From NCBI GenBank assembly GCA_902470905.1, contig CABRIC010000005.1, forward strand, positions 3,560 through 67,559: 64,000 bases of DNA, in the 5' to 3' direction. Below, piece by piece: positions 27,096 through 35,038 of the stretch; the stretch's first letter is position 1; each line of letters opens with the position of its first letter. A program made the translations under genes and the position numbers. The notes beneath the pieces were generated by a model. It ran no database searches. It saw only the letters and a list, made by a program, of their open reading frames with translations, and had not been told where the DNA came from. Source of the DNA: an uncultured Collinsella sp. GTDB lineage: Bacteria; Actinomycetota; Coriobacteriia; Coriobacteriales; Coriobacteriaceae.

Positions 27096-27213
27096 GCTGG
27101 GCCTCCTTGTTCAGGGCCGACAACCGATTCGTGGTTTCACGCGAAAAACCACGTTCAATGTACGCCCGGCATGCAAGGACAGCGTCCGCATTCCGACAAG
27201 TGGTATGAAATTA

Positions 27214-27236
27214 GCCGTAAACGTATAATTTACGGC
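27214..27236. promoter_or_regulatory. Palindrome upstream of deoC
   Basis: GCCGTAAA-N7-TTTACGGC is a perfect inverted repeat in the deoC upstream region. On the minus strand the spacer contains TTATACG, so a promoter may overlap it. The binding protein is unknown. Confidence 0.45.
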
Positions 27237-27312
27237 AGCGAATGGCACCGCAGGCGGATGCCGACAGCAAGACATCCCCCCCTCAATACACCCTCATGCC
27301 CATTTAAATAGC

Positions 27313-27403
27313 AAGGGGCCCGTATCTGTTGGGATACGGGCCCCTTTCGGCCATGACCTATCTCAGCAACAAAGACTACTGCGGTGAGCGCGGTAGAACT
27401 CGA
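27313..27403 (-). pseudogene. Remnant of a pgi 3' end with its terminator
   Basis: On the minus strand, bases 27403 down to 27374 encode AIEFYRAHR, nearly the last residues of the intact Pgi (ALIEFYRAHRK). About 27 bases later comes a hairpin (27313-27347, GGGGCCCGTATC/GATACGGGCCCC) that closely matches the hairpin after intact pgi (30811-30844), including the following CCCCTT-GCT. Spacing from coding end to hairpin is similar in both. Nothing further upstream resembles pgi. This is best read as a displaced pgi tail left when DNA entered at the 3' end of pgi (inference). Confidence 0.65.
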
Positions 27404-27867
27404 TCGCACCATCTTATCCGAGCCGGGACACGCTTGCATAGCGTGGCGCGTGACGGTTGCAAAACCACCCCATTTGAAACAAAGGCAAAAAAGTACTTGC
27501 AAAGACGCGTTCCGACATATAAGTTGAAAAAAGACCGCCGTTGCGGTTTTAAGTAGATCGAGCATATGAAGTTTGAGTTTTAGCGTGTAAGAGAAGGAAG
27601 ATCGGCAAAGTACAACCCCAAACGCAATGACAACTTAATGAGGTAACTGCCACATGTGAGGCACCCAGGGCATTGCTGTCTCGATTTTGAGCACGATGCC
27701 TTCCGCCTTGCATGGGCCGTTCCATCCCACCCCTGCAGCAACTGCCTCACGGGCTCATTGAAAACCGCATAGCACCCCAACGTCAGCACATCACCCACGG
27801 CAAGCACATCACTCACGACAACCAACACATCAACAAACAGCACGAACATCAACCGATTGGAGAAGCT
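27404..27867. other. AT-richer non-coding stretch at the left end of the islet
   Basis: No coding frame with a ribosome site is visible in these 464 bases. Composition is less GC-rich than the neighbours around 27480-27680. A possible promoter is TACTTG ... TATAAG near 27490-27525. The right end (27787-27851) holds four CACATCA-like repeats just before the gene at 27868. Confidence 0.5.
27787..27851 (+). repeat. Four phased CACATCA repeats (iteron-like)
   Basis: CACATCA occurs at 27787, 27805 and 27826, and AACATCA at 27845. Starts are 18, 21 and 19 bases apart, close to two helical turns. They end 16 bases before the ATG at 27868. They could bind a regulator or replication-type protein; no function is shown. 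Confidence 0.5.
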
Positions 27868-28758
27868 ATGACAAACCACCGCGCTGAAGACGGCGGTAAG
27901 AAAAGCATTCTGGATGCCCGAATTGAGCGAGCATATGCAAACGAATATGACGCCGCCTTTGCCGCCGCGACCATCAAGAACTACGCGTCGCTACCGCTCG
28001 CGACGATCTTGGCCGACCACCCTCAACTGCTGAAGCGCTGCACAAAGATCATGGGCGACCCCGACATTCGCAAGCTGACAGACCCCTATGCCCCAAAACG
28101 CGACAACGATTCGTGCGTCCTTACCGTAGGCTGCCTAGCCCATATGCTTACGGTGCTCGACACGAAACTCAAGCTCGAATGGGAACCCGACGAGCGTCAT
28201 GAACTCGAAAGCAAGCGGAACACCCTGCGCACCGCACTGTTCCTTCCGTTGGACGGCCTCAAGCGCTGCAACGTCGAGCTCAATACACAGGCGCGGCAAA
28301 AGCCCGGGACCACGGGGCAGAAAACTCCAAGACCCCATGCGGCCATCGTCGACCGCAACCGATATAACCGCATGACCGCGCACTTTTCCGCCGAGGGAGC
28401 AGCCATAAGGACGCTGATCGACCTGCTGTGCCTCCTGAGCATCAACGAGCTATTTGAGGGCTATCTCGCCCTTGTTCCCGCGACGGCACCCAAGTCGGTA
28501 GCAAAGATCATCGAGACCTGCAGACGCCAGTTTGAGCGCCATCGCAATGGCAGCGAGATGAACGCCAGCATCGCGCAGTACTACGCGGCTCATTACAAAA
28601 ATGACGGATGTGCCCCTATCGAGCATCAGCTGCGGCTCGCCTACACCACGCCCGTCGCAACGCTCCATCGCTTTGGAGCCCTTGGCGCTTGCGAGCCGCA
28701 CGGACAGGCAGCCTGCCCCACAACCGAGCTCGATCTCAGGCTCGGACGAACCCTGTAG
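27868..28758 (+). CDS. Hypothetical protein, first gene of the pgi-linked islet
   Basis: I do not recognise this 296-residue protein. It is soluble, with no signal peptide or membrane segment, and appears mostly helical. Lys/Arg-rich patches (GGKKSILDARIERAYANEY near residue 10, TIIETCRRQFERHRNG-like near 215) could bind nucleic acid. The ATG at 27868 has TTGGAG eight bases upstream; longer readings start within the CACATCA repeats and lack a ribosome site. It precedes the ClpP-like and VirD4-like genes in the same direction with a 63-base gap, so the three are probably one transcript. Confidence 0.7.
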   Translation: MTNHRAEDGGKKSILDARIERAYANEYDAAFAAATIKNYASLPLATILADHPQLLKRCTKIMGDPDIRKLTDPYAPKRDNDSCVLTVGCLAHMLTVLDTKLKLEWEPDERHELESKRNTLRTALFLPLDGLKRCNVELNTQARQKPGTTGQKTPRPHAAIVDRNRYNRMTAHFSAEGAAIRTLIDLLCLLSINELFEGYLALVPATAPKSVAKIIETCRRQFERHRNGSEMNASIAQYYAAHYKNDGCAPIEHQLRLAYTTPVATLHRFGALGACEPHGQAACPTTELDLRLGRTL

Positions 28759-28821
28759 CCCGCCAGCCCCTCCGCGGGCAGCGACTCTATTCCACAACAC
28801 CACCAACAGAAAGGAGTCCTC

Positions 28822-29439
28822 ATGGACACCAATCATTCCCCCATCATCAGCCCCCTCACCATGCGTGAATCCGCCCGAGGTATCACGCTCACCAGCATTT
28901 ACGATGAGATGCTCGCCCGTCGCGAGCTCTCCGTCATGGGAAACATCGAAACCCCGATGGCCCACGACCTATGCCAGCAGATCCGCCTGCTCGATGCCAC
29001 CGACCCCAGCCGCCCCATCACCATATTTGTCGCCAGCGCCGGCGGAAGCGTGCGATCGGGTCTTGCAATCTATGACGCCATGCGCCTCGCATCGTGCCCC
29101 ATCCGCACCGTCTGCCTGGAATTCGCCGCGTCCATGGGCGCCGTGATCTTTATGGGCGGCGACAATCGCCGTATGGCGCCCCATGCAGAGCTCATGATTC
29201 ACGACCCGCTGATCCCCCAGGGGGCAGGCGGCTCGGCACTTGCGCTGCAGGAAACCAGCCGGCGTCTCATGCAGACCCGCAAGACCCTCACGCAAATCCT
29301 CTCGGACCGCAGCGGCCTCACGCCCAAGCGCATCCAGTCCCTCACTGCAAAAGACACCTACCTTTCGGCCGAGCGCGCCGTCGAGCTCGGCTTTGCCCAC
29401 GAAATCCTCTCGACCACCAAGGAGGTCGCCCGTGTCTAA
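28822..29439 (+). CDS. ClpP-like serine protease in the islet
   Basis: The 205-residue protein is a divergent ClpP-fold protease. The oxyanion segment FVASAGGSVRSGLAIYDAM lies near residue 70, the nucleophile serine in EFAASMGAVIFMGG near 101, the catalytic histidine in LMIHDPLIPQG near 126, and a candidate aspartate in TAKDTYLSAERAVELGFA near 175. All three triad residues are therefore present. It is not next to clpX or tig, as housekeeping ClpP usually is, but overlaps a VirD4-like gene by eight bases. AGAAAGGAG precedes the ATG. It may process a protein of the islet (inference). Confidence 0.85.
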   Translation: MDTNHSPIISPLTMRESARGITLTSIYDEMLARRELSVMGNIETPMAHDLCQQIRLLDATDPSRPITIFVASAGGSVRSGLAIYDAMRLASCPIRTVCLEFAASMGAVIFMGGDNRRMAPHAELMIHDPLIPQGAGGSALALQETSRRLMQTRKTLTQILSDRSGLTPKRIQSLTAKDTYLSAERAVELGFAHEILSTTKEVARV

Positions 29440-30736
29440 CCTCGCCAGCCGCCTCGCCGCATCTGAGTCCGCATCGTCCACCATCCTCGCCAAGGATCGA
29501 ACGCTTTCCTGCGACACCCGCCAAACGGGACTCAACAACAACGCACTTGTGATCGGCCCCTCGGGAGCCGGCAAGACCCGAAACGTCCTCAAGCCCAACC
29601 TGCTGCAAATGAACGCAAGCTACATCGTGCTCGACACCAAAGGCACGCTCTGTCGCGAAGTGGGACCCGTGCTGGCAGCCCACGGTTACCGCGTGCAATG
29701 TCTCAACTTCGCCGACCTCAACACCGTCCCGGCCCTTGCGCCCGGCATCGAGCGCTGCGGCTACAACCCCCTGAGGCACATTCGCCGCAAGGCAGACGGC
29801 AGGCCCAACCAGCAGGACATCCTCTCGGTGGCAAAGGCCATCTGCCCCATCGAGGACAACAACCAGCCTTTTTGGGATCATGCGGCGGCAAACCTGCTGT
29901 CGTGTCTTATCGCCTACGTCACCGAACAGCTACCCGCCGACGAGCAGACGATCAGCTCGGTCATCAAGCTGATCGAGCACCTGCAGGAAGGTGCCACGGC
30001 CCGATTGTTTGACGATCTGATCACGACCGACCCCCAAAGCTATGCCCTCTCGCTATGGCGGCGCTACGCCATTACGCAAAATGCCGAGCGCATGCACGCG
30101 AGCATCGTCGGCATCCTTGCCGAAAAGGTCATGTGTCTGGGATTCGACGGTGCGGCACAGCTCTATCGTGAGTGCCATCAGGTGGACTTCGCTTCCATGG
30201 GACACACCCCCTGCGCCCTATTTGTAACCGTGAGCGATATTGACCGCAATCTCGATCCGCTGACCGGCCTCTTTATTTCGCAGGCGTTTATGGGCCTCAT
30301 TCGCGAGGCCGATAGGCAGCCCGACGGCAGCCTGCCCGTGCCCGTGCGCTTTATGCTCGATGACTTCGCAAATCTGCAGATCCCCCAGATCGACAACGTG
30401 CTCTCGATTATCCGAAGCCGCAACATCTGGGCAACGCTGCTGCTGCAGTCGACCAACCAGCTCGATGCGCTCTATGGCGAGGCACGCGCACGCTCCATCA
30501 TGGGCAACTGCGACACGCATCTGGTGCTGGCGTTCCAGGATCCCGAGAGTGCCCGGGTGTTTTCCGACCGCGCCGACGCGCTGCCCAGCACGCTCATGGC
30601 GACGCCGATCGATCGCTCGTGGCTCTTTGTGCGCGGTCGCACTCCCGAACAGGTCGAGCGCTTTAGGCTCGAAGACCATCCGCTCTACGGGGAGCTGCCC
30701 GAGGCACAGCGAGACCATGCGGAGGCCGAGATCTAG
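29432..30736 (+). CDS. VirD4/TraG-like coupling ATPase, soluble domain only
   Basis: The 434-residue protein matches the cytoplasmic part of VirD4/TraG conjugative coupling proteins: Walker A VIGPSGAGKTRNVLKPN near residue 37, YIVLDTKGTLCREVG near 62, Walker B VRFMLDDFANLQIPQ near 305, and the LLLQSTNQLDALYGEA sensor near 335. The N-terminal membrane helices of full-length VirD4 are absent. The GTG start at 29432 overlaps the ClpP-like stop, with AAGGAGG six bases upstream, so translation is coupled. No relaxase, VirB4 or pilus gene is present within the window, so it is either a remnant or a repurposed motor. Confidence 0.85.
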   Translation: MSNLASRLAASESASSTILAKDRTLSCDTRQTGLNNNALVIGPSGAGKTRNVLKPNLLQMNASYIVLDTKGTLCREVGPVLAAHGYRVQCLNFADLNTVPALAPGIERCGYNPLRHIRRKADGRPNQQDILSVAKAICPIEDNNQPFWDHAAANLLSCLIAYVTEQLPADEQTISSVIKLIEHLQEGATARLFDDLITTDPQSYALSLWRRYAITQNAERMHASIVGILAEKVMCLGFDGAAQLYRECHQVDFASMGHTPCALFVTVSDIDRNLDPLTGLFISQAFMGLIREADRQPDGSLPVPVRFMLDDFANLQIPQIDNVLSIIRSRNIWATLLLQSTNQLDALYGEARARSIMGNCDTHLVLAFQDPESARVFSDRADALPSTLMATPIDRSWLFVRGRTPEQVERFRLEDHPLYGELPEAQRDHAEAEI

Positions 30737-30810
30737 GCGCAGGGTTCTCGCGGCGCGCGGCGCCCCAGCGATGTTCCACAAAGGCCGTGCGCCCTGGACT
30801 ACGGCAAAGC

Positions 30811-30844
30811 AAAGGGGCCCGCATCCGATAGGATACGGGCCCCT
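30811..30844 (-). terminator. Terminator of pgi
   Basis: The minus-strand stem AGGGGCCCGTATCC/GGATGCGGGCCCCTT is followed by TGCTTTG, 33 bases after the pgi stop. It is nearly duplicated at 27313-27347. Confidence 0.8.
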
Positions 30845-30876
30845 GACTATAAGGCGCGATGCGTTAACAGCAGCGA

Positions 30877-32571
30877 CTACTTGCGATGCGCTCGATAGAA
30901 CTCGATGAGCGCTTGGGTCGAAGCGTCCTGCTCGGCCTTGGCGGCGTCATCGTGGAAGGCCGGGGTAATCTGCTTGGCAAGCTGCTTGCCCAGCTCGACG
31001 CCCCACTGGTCGTAGGAGTCGATGCCCCAGACCGTGCCCTCGACAAACGTGATGTGCTCGTACAGGGCGATGAGCTCGCCGAGTGCGAACGGGGTCAGCG
31101 TGTCGCCGAAGATCGAGGTCGTCGGGCGATTGCCCTCAAAGCAACGGGCCGGGACGATCTGCTCGGGCGTGCCCTCGGCACGAACCTCATCGGCCGTCTT
31201 ACCAAAGGCGAGCGCCTTGGTCTGGGCCAGGAAGTTGCCCAGGAACAGCTCGTGGACATCCTGGCCGCTGTCGGTCGCAGGGTTGGCGGTATTGGCGAAG
31301 GCGATGAAATCGGCCGGAACCACCACGGTGCCCTGGTGCAGCAGCTGGTAGAAGGCATGCTGACCGTTGGTGCCGGGCTCGCCCCAGAAGATCTCACCGG
31401 TATCGGAGGTCACAGCGCTGCCGTCCCAGCGGACGTGCTTGCCGTTGGACTCCATGGTGAGCTGCTGCAGGTAGGCCGGGAAACGGTGCAGGTACTGGCA
31501 GTACGGCAGCACGGCATGGCTCTTGGAACCGAAGAAGTTGACGTACCAGACGTTGAGCAGGCCCATCAGCGCGACGGCGTTGTTCTCGAGCGGGGTGTTG
31601 CAGAAGTACTCGTCGATGGCGTGGAAGCCCTCGAGGAACTGCTGGAAGCGCTCGGGGCCGAGCACGACGATCAGCGACAGGCCCACGGCGGAGTCAACGG
31701 AATAGCGGCCGCCAACCCAGTTCCAGAAACCGAAGGCGTTGGCGGGGTCGATACCGAAGGCCTCGACCTTCTCGAGTGCGGTGGAGACGGCGACGAAGTG
31801 CTTTGCCACGGCCTCGGCGTTCTGCTCATCGGAGCCGTCGATGGCGCCCTGAGCCTTGAGCTGCTCGAGCATCCAGGTCTTGACCTCGCGGGCGTTGGTA
31901 AGGGTCTCGAGCGTGGTGAAGGTCTTGGAGACGATGATCACGAGCGTGGTCTCGGGATCCAGGCCTTTGAGCTTCTCGGCCTGGTCGTTGGGGTCGATGT
32001 TGGAGATGTAGCGGCAGTCGATACCGGCGTCGGCATAGGGACGCAGAGCCTCGTAGGCCATGACCGGGCCCAGATCGGAGCCGCCGATGCCGATGGACAC
32101 CAGATGCTCGATCTTTTTGCCGGTAACACCCTTCCACTCACCGGAGCGCACGCGCTCGGCGAAGGCATACATGCGGTCGAGGACCTCGTGCACGTCGGCG
32201 ACGACGTCCTGACCGTCGACGATGAGCTGGCCCTTCTCGCTTGCCGGGCGGCGCAGCGCGGTGTGCAGGACAGCGCGGTCCTCGGTGGTGTTGATGTGCT
32301 CGCCGGAGAACATGGCGTCGCGGCGCTCCTCGAGCTTCACCGCGCGGGCAAGATCGCACAGCAGCTTGACGGTCTCATCGGTCACCAGGTTCTTCGACAG
32401 ATCGAAGTGCAGGTCACCGGCGTCAAAGCTCAGCTTGTTCACGCGCTCGGCATCGGCGGCGAACCAGGCCTTGAGGTCGATACCCTCGGCCTCGAGCTTC
32501 TCCTGATGAGCCTCGAGTGCCTTCCAAGCGGCAGTCGACGTAGCATCGATAGGTGCGGCAACAGTTGCCAT
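30877..32571 (-). CDS. pgi: Glucose-6-phosphate isomerase
   Basis: Pgi interconverts glucose 6-phosphate and fructose 6-phosphate. The 564-residue protein has the two SIS-type halves of the large bacterial form: SIGIGGSDLGPVMAYEAL near residue 155, IIVSKTFTTLETLTNA near 210, the FGFWNWVGGRYSVDSAVGL signature near 272, and FLAQTKALAFGK near 450. The start at 32571 (MATVAAPID) has GAGGAGG five bases upstream. Glucose 6-phosphate released by FrlB would feed into this step. The last codons are duplicated at 27374-27403, marking a probable insertion point. Confidence 0.94.
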   Translation of the reverse strand: MATVAAPIDATSTAAWKALEAHQEKLEAEGIDLKAWFAADAERVNKLSFDAGDLHFDLSKNLVTDETVKLLCDLARAVKLEERRDAMFSGEHINTTEDRAVLHTALRRPASEKGQLIVDGQDVVADVHEVLDRMYAFAERVRSGEWKGVTGKKIEHLVSIGIGGSDLGPVMAYEALRPYADAGIDCRYISNIDPNDQAEKLKGLDPETTLVIIVSKTFTTLETLTNAREVKTWMLEQLKAQGAIDGSDEQNAEAVAKHFVAVSTALEKVEAFGIDPANAFGFWNWVGGRYSVDSAVGLSLIVVLGPERFQQFLEGFHAIDEYFCNTPLENNAVALMGLLNVWYVNFFGSKSHAVLPYCQYLHRFPAYLQQLTMESNGKHVRWDGSAVTSDTGEIFWGEPGTNGQHAFYQLLHQGTVVVPADFIAFANTANPATDSGQDVHELFLGNFLAQTKALAFGKTADEVRAEGTPEQIVPARCFEGNRPTTSIFGDTLTPFALGELIALYEHITFVEGTVWGIDSYDQWGVELGKQLAKQITPAFHDDAAKAEQDASTQALIEFYRAHRK

Positions 32572-32696
32572 AGAGTCCTCCTCAGCATACGGGCGCACGC
32601 CTCCATGCGCCCGGACATTCAGATGCCACTATTCTAGCGCAGGTCAATACTATAATCAGCGAGCGTTGCCAATCGGCCCCCAAACGGCAACCGATT

Positions 32697-32762
32697 AAAA
32701 AGGGACAGGCTTATTTTGGCAGGTCAAACGCTTTACCAACCAAAAATAACCCGTCCTTTTAT
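32697..32762 (-). terminator. Long hairpin after the truncated Fe-ADH-like gene
   Basis: On the minus strand AAAAGGACGGGTTATTTTTGG pairs with a matching 3' arm ending CCTGTCCCTTTTT. About 22 pairs form, with several G-U wobbles, followed by T's, so it can terminate transcription from the gene ending at 32771. One arm recurs inverted at 33428-33455. Confidence 0.65.
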
Positions 32763-32770
32763 GGCAAATA

Positions 32771-33346
32771 TTAGGCCGCGGCGCAGACGCTACCGAGCAA
32801 CTCACGCAGAGGAGACCCGATGCCCTCCAGCAGTTCGGGCGCGATAATGGCAAAAACGGGAACCTCACCGGTGCCCACGACAGCAGGCACCTTGCCCTCC
32901 GAGAGAATGCATCCATAAGGGACAAAACCGTCTTCGACGGCATCGAGCGCCGCCATGCGACGCGCGAGCTCACGCGCAAAGCCGGCAGTATCGGCATCGC
33001 CAATCGCCAGGACAAAGTCCACGCCTTCGTCGGTCGCCAGGGCCACGGCTTCGTCGATCAGCTCGTCTCCCCCGTCGCCCTCAAACGAGCCGCAGCGAAA
33101 AAGCACGCGCTCGAGCAGGGCTCGATCAAGCGAGCCAAGTGCCGCCGAGACAAGCTCATCGCGCGTATGCTTGTCACCGCCCAACACGACCAGCGCCTTG
33201 GTGCCACCGTAGTGAGCGACCAATCGTCCGCACCAGCGAGCCACGTCTCCATCCGCAACAAGGCGCGTCGGCATACCAAACCCATAATTGACCATCTTTC
33301 CCACAACCCTTCCGTGCGCGTAGGCGGTATCAATCGTTAGGCTCAT
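32771..33346 (-). CDS. Truncated iron-containing alcohol-dehydrogenase-like protein
   Basis: The 191 residues resemble only the N-terminal nucleotide-binding domain of Fe-ADH/butanol dehydrogenases: NYGFGMPTRLVADGD, then HYGGTKALVVLGGDKHTRD and EGVDFVLAIGDADTAG. The usual GGGS motif at the last point is replaced by GDAD, and the entire iron-binding C-terminal domain is absent (full proteins are about 385 residues). It therefore cannot work as a dehydrogenase. It may be a decaying gene or a domain kept for another role. No strong ribosome site precedes ATG 33346, and a start at Met18 is possible. Inverted 28-bp repeats lie on both sides. Confidence 0.55.
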   Translation of the reverse strand: MSLTIDTAYAHGRVVGKMVNYGFGMPTRLVADGDVARWCGRLVAHYGGTKALVVLGGDKHTRDELVSAALGSLDRALLERVLFRCGSFEGDGGDELIDEAVALATDEGVDFVLAIGDADTAGFARELARRMAALDAVEDGFVPYGCILSEGKVPAVVGTGEVPVFAIIAPELLEGIGSPLRELLGSVCAAA

Positions 33347-33427
33347 GCTACGAAGCGAGGTTTTCCGAGCTGTTTCGCACTCTTTAGAGCTGCGTTAAAA
33401 CCCGATCCAACGGCACGACCATACCTA

Positions 33428-33455
33428 CCAAAACAAACCAGTCCCTTTTTGACAG
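33428..33455. repeat. 28-bp inverted partner of the hairpin arm at 32698-32725
   Basis: Read on the minus strand, this segment matches 24 of 28 bases of the plus-strand segment 32698-32725 (shared AAAAAGGGAC-GG-TT-TTTTGG-AGGT pattern). The copies face each other across the Fe-ADH-like gene. Confidence 0.6.
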
Positions 33456-33458
33456 GTT

Positions 33459-33518
33459 TTGACGACGTCCGGACGAGCGGGTATTATCGAACAAGTATTC
33501 GATAAGAACATGTGTTTG
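33459..33518 (+). promoter_or_regulatory. SOS-type promoter with two LexA-box-like sites
   Basis: The -35 TTGACG (33459-33464) and -10 TATTAT (33482-33487) are 17 bases apart. CGAACAAGTATTCG (33488-33501) and AGAACATGTGTTTG (33505-33518) resemble the actinobacterial LexA site CGAAC-N4-GTTCG and lie over the expected start point of the Y-family polymerase gene. Confidence 0.65.
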
Positions 33519-33532
33519 ATGGGAGGGCTCGG

Positions 33533-35038
33533 ATGGCGGGCGGGCAGCACACCTACATCTGCATCGACCTCAAGACGTTTTATGCCAGCGTCGAATGCGT
33601 CGACCGTGGGCTCAATCCGCTCACCACCAACCTGGTCGTTGCCGACGAATCGCGCGGACGCACGACCATCTGCCTCGCCATCACGCAGGCCATGAAGGAC
33701 TTAGGGATTCACAATCGCTGCCGCCTATTTGAGATTCCCGATAGCATCGACTACATCAAGGCCGTACCGCGCATGCAGCACTACATGGAGGTGTCGGCGC
33801 AGATCTACGGTATCTACCTGGAATACGTCAGTCCGCAAGACGTTCACGTCTACTCAATTGACGAGTGCTTTATCGACGTGACACCCTATCTGGACCTTTA
33901 TCACACCGATGCGGAAGGGCTCGCCTGCATGTTGCGCGACGAGGTCCTGGCGCGCACCGGCATCACGGCGACGGTCGGCATCGGCCCCAACCTATTCCAG
34001 GCCAAGGTTGCACTCGATATCACCGCCAAGCACGTACCCAGCCGCATCGGCATACTCGACGACGAGACCTTTCGCAAGGAAATCTGGCCCCATCGTCCCA
34101 TCACCGATATCTGGGGCATCGGCCCCGGCGTGGCAGCACGACTCGAAAAATACGGCGTCTACGATCTGATGGGCGTCGCGGCGCTCGACGAAAACCTGCT
34201 TTACGACGAGCTCGGCGTCAATGCCGAGTATCTCATCGACCACGCCTTCGGACGCGAGCCGACAACCATCGCCGATATCCAAGCCTATCGCCCGCAAGCA
34301 ACTTCGACCACTACAGGACAGGTGCTCTCGAAGGGCTATGCCTACGAGCAGGCCTACACCGTCTTGCGCGAGATGGTCGACAGTGCCGTGCTGGACTTGG
34401 TCGATAAGCACGTGGTATGTGACAGCATCTCGCTCTTTGTGGGCTACGCGAGCGAGCGCGCCGACATCCGCAGGCTTGATGCCAGCGGTACTGCACAATA
34501 TGTGGACGGATGCGGACACCTGCGCTCGAGTACGTCGAGCATCGAACCCACCGCAACCGCCGGCCCCGAGCTCGCACCCCGTGCGCCCAAGCCCGTCCAG
34601 TGCGATGACGAAAGGCGTCGCCTGGTGCGCGAAGCGCAGGCAATCGATGGCATCTTTGTGGGAGAGCATGGCGGCAAACCGCGTGGTGGCTATGCCGCGC
34701 TCTTTGCACACTCCAACGCCTCGCGCAAGTTGCCCGAGCGCACCAATTCGTTTAAGAAGATCATGGGCTATTTCGATGACCTTTGGGCGCAAACGGTCGA
34801 CCCTAAACGACCGGTCAAGCGAATCAACCTGGGCTTTGGCAACCTCATGCCCGAGGAATTTGCCACTATCGATCTGTTTAGCGATGTCGAGGCCGATGAG
34901 CGCGAGCGCGACCTGGCGCGCGCCGTTCTGGCTGTGAAAGGCAGGTACGGCAAGAACGCGCTCGTCAAGGGATTAAGCTTTACCGCCGGCGCCACCGCGC
35001 GCGAACGCAACGACCAAGTTGGAGGACACCGTGCCTAA
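33533..35038 (+). CDS. Y-family DNA polymerase (DinB/UmuC type)
   Basis: This 501-residue translesion polymerase has ICIDLKTFYASVECVDRG at the N-terminus (catalytic Asp), VYSIDECFIDVTPYL near residue 105 (catalytic Asp-Glu), the TGITATVGIGPNLFQAKVALD block near 145, and the helix-hairpin-helix WGIGPGVAARLEKYG near 197. A little-finger domain with an insertion of low-complexity, Pro/Ala-rich sequence (about 330-365) follows. GGGAGG lies before ATG 33533. Two LexA-like boxes upstream suggest SOS induction. It overlaps a YolD-like gene by eight bases, the arrangement seen for Firmicutes UvrX/YqjW polymerases. Confidence 0.92.
   Translation: MAGGQHTYICIDLKTFYASVECVDRGLNPLTTNLVVADESRGRTTICLAITQAMKDLGIHNRCRLFEIPDSIDYIKAVPRMQHYMEVSAQIYGIYLEYVSPQDVHVYSIDECFIDVTPYLDLYHTDAEGLACMLRDEVLARTGITATVGIGPNLFQAKVALDITAKHVPSRIGILDDETFRKEIWPHRPITDIWGIGPGVAARLEKYGVYDLMGVAALDENLLYDELGVNAEYLIDHAFGREPTTIADIQAYRPQATSTTTGQVLSKGYAYEQAYTVLREMVDSAVLDLVDKHVVCDSISLFVGYASERADIRRLDASGTAQYVDGCGHLRSSTSSIEPTATAGPELAPRAPKPVQCDDERRRLVREAQAIDGIFVGEHGGKPRGGYAALFAHSNASRKLPERTNSFKKIMGYFDDLWAQTVDPKRPVKRINLGFGNLMPEEFATIDLFSDVEADERERDLARAVLAVKGRYGKNALVKGLSFTAGATARERNDQVGGHRA

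Noticed and set aside
30886..32637. 583-residue plus-strand frame
   Set aside because: Antisense shadow of pgi.
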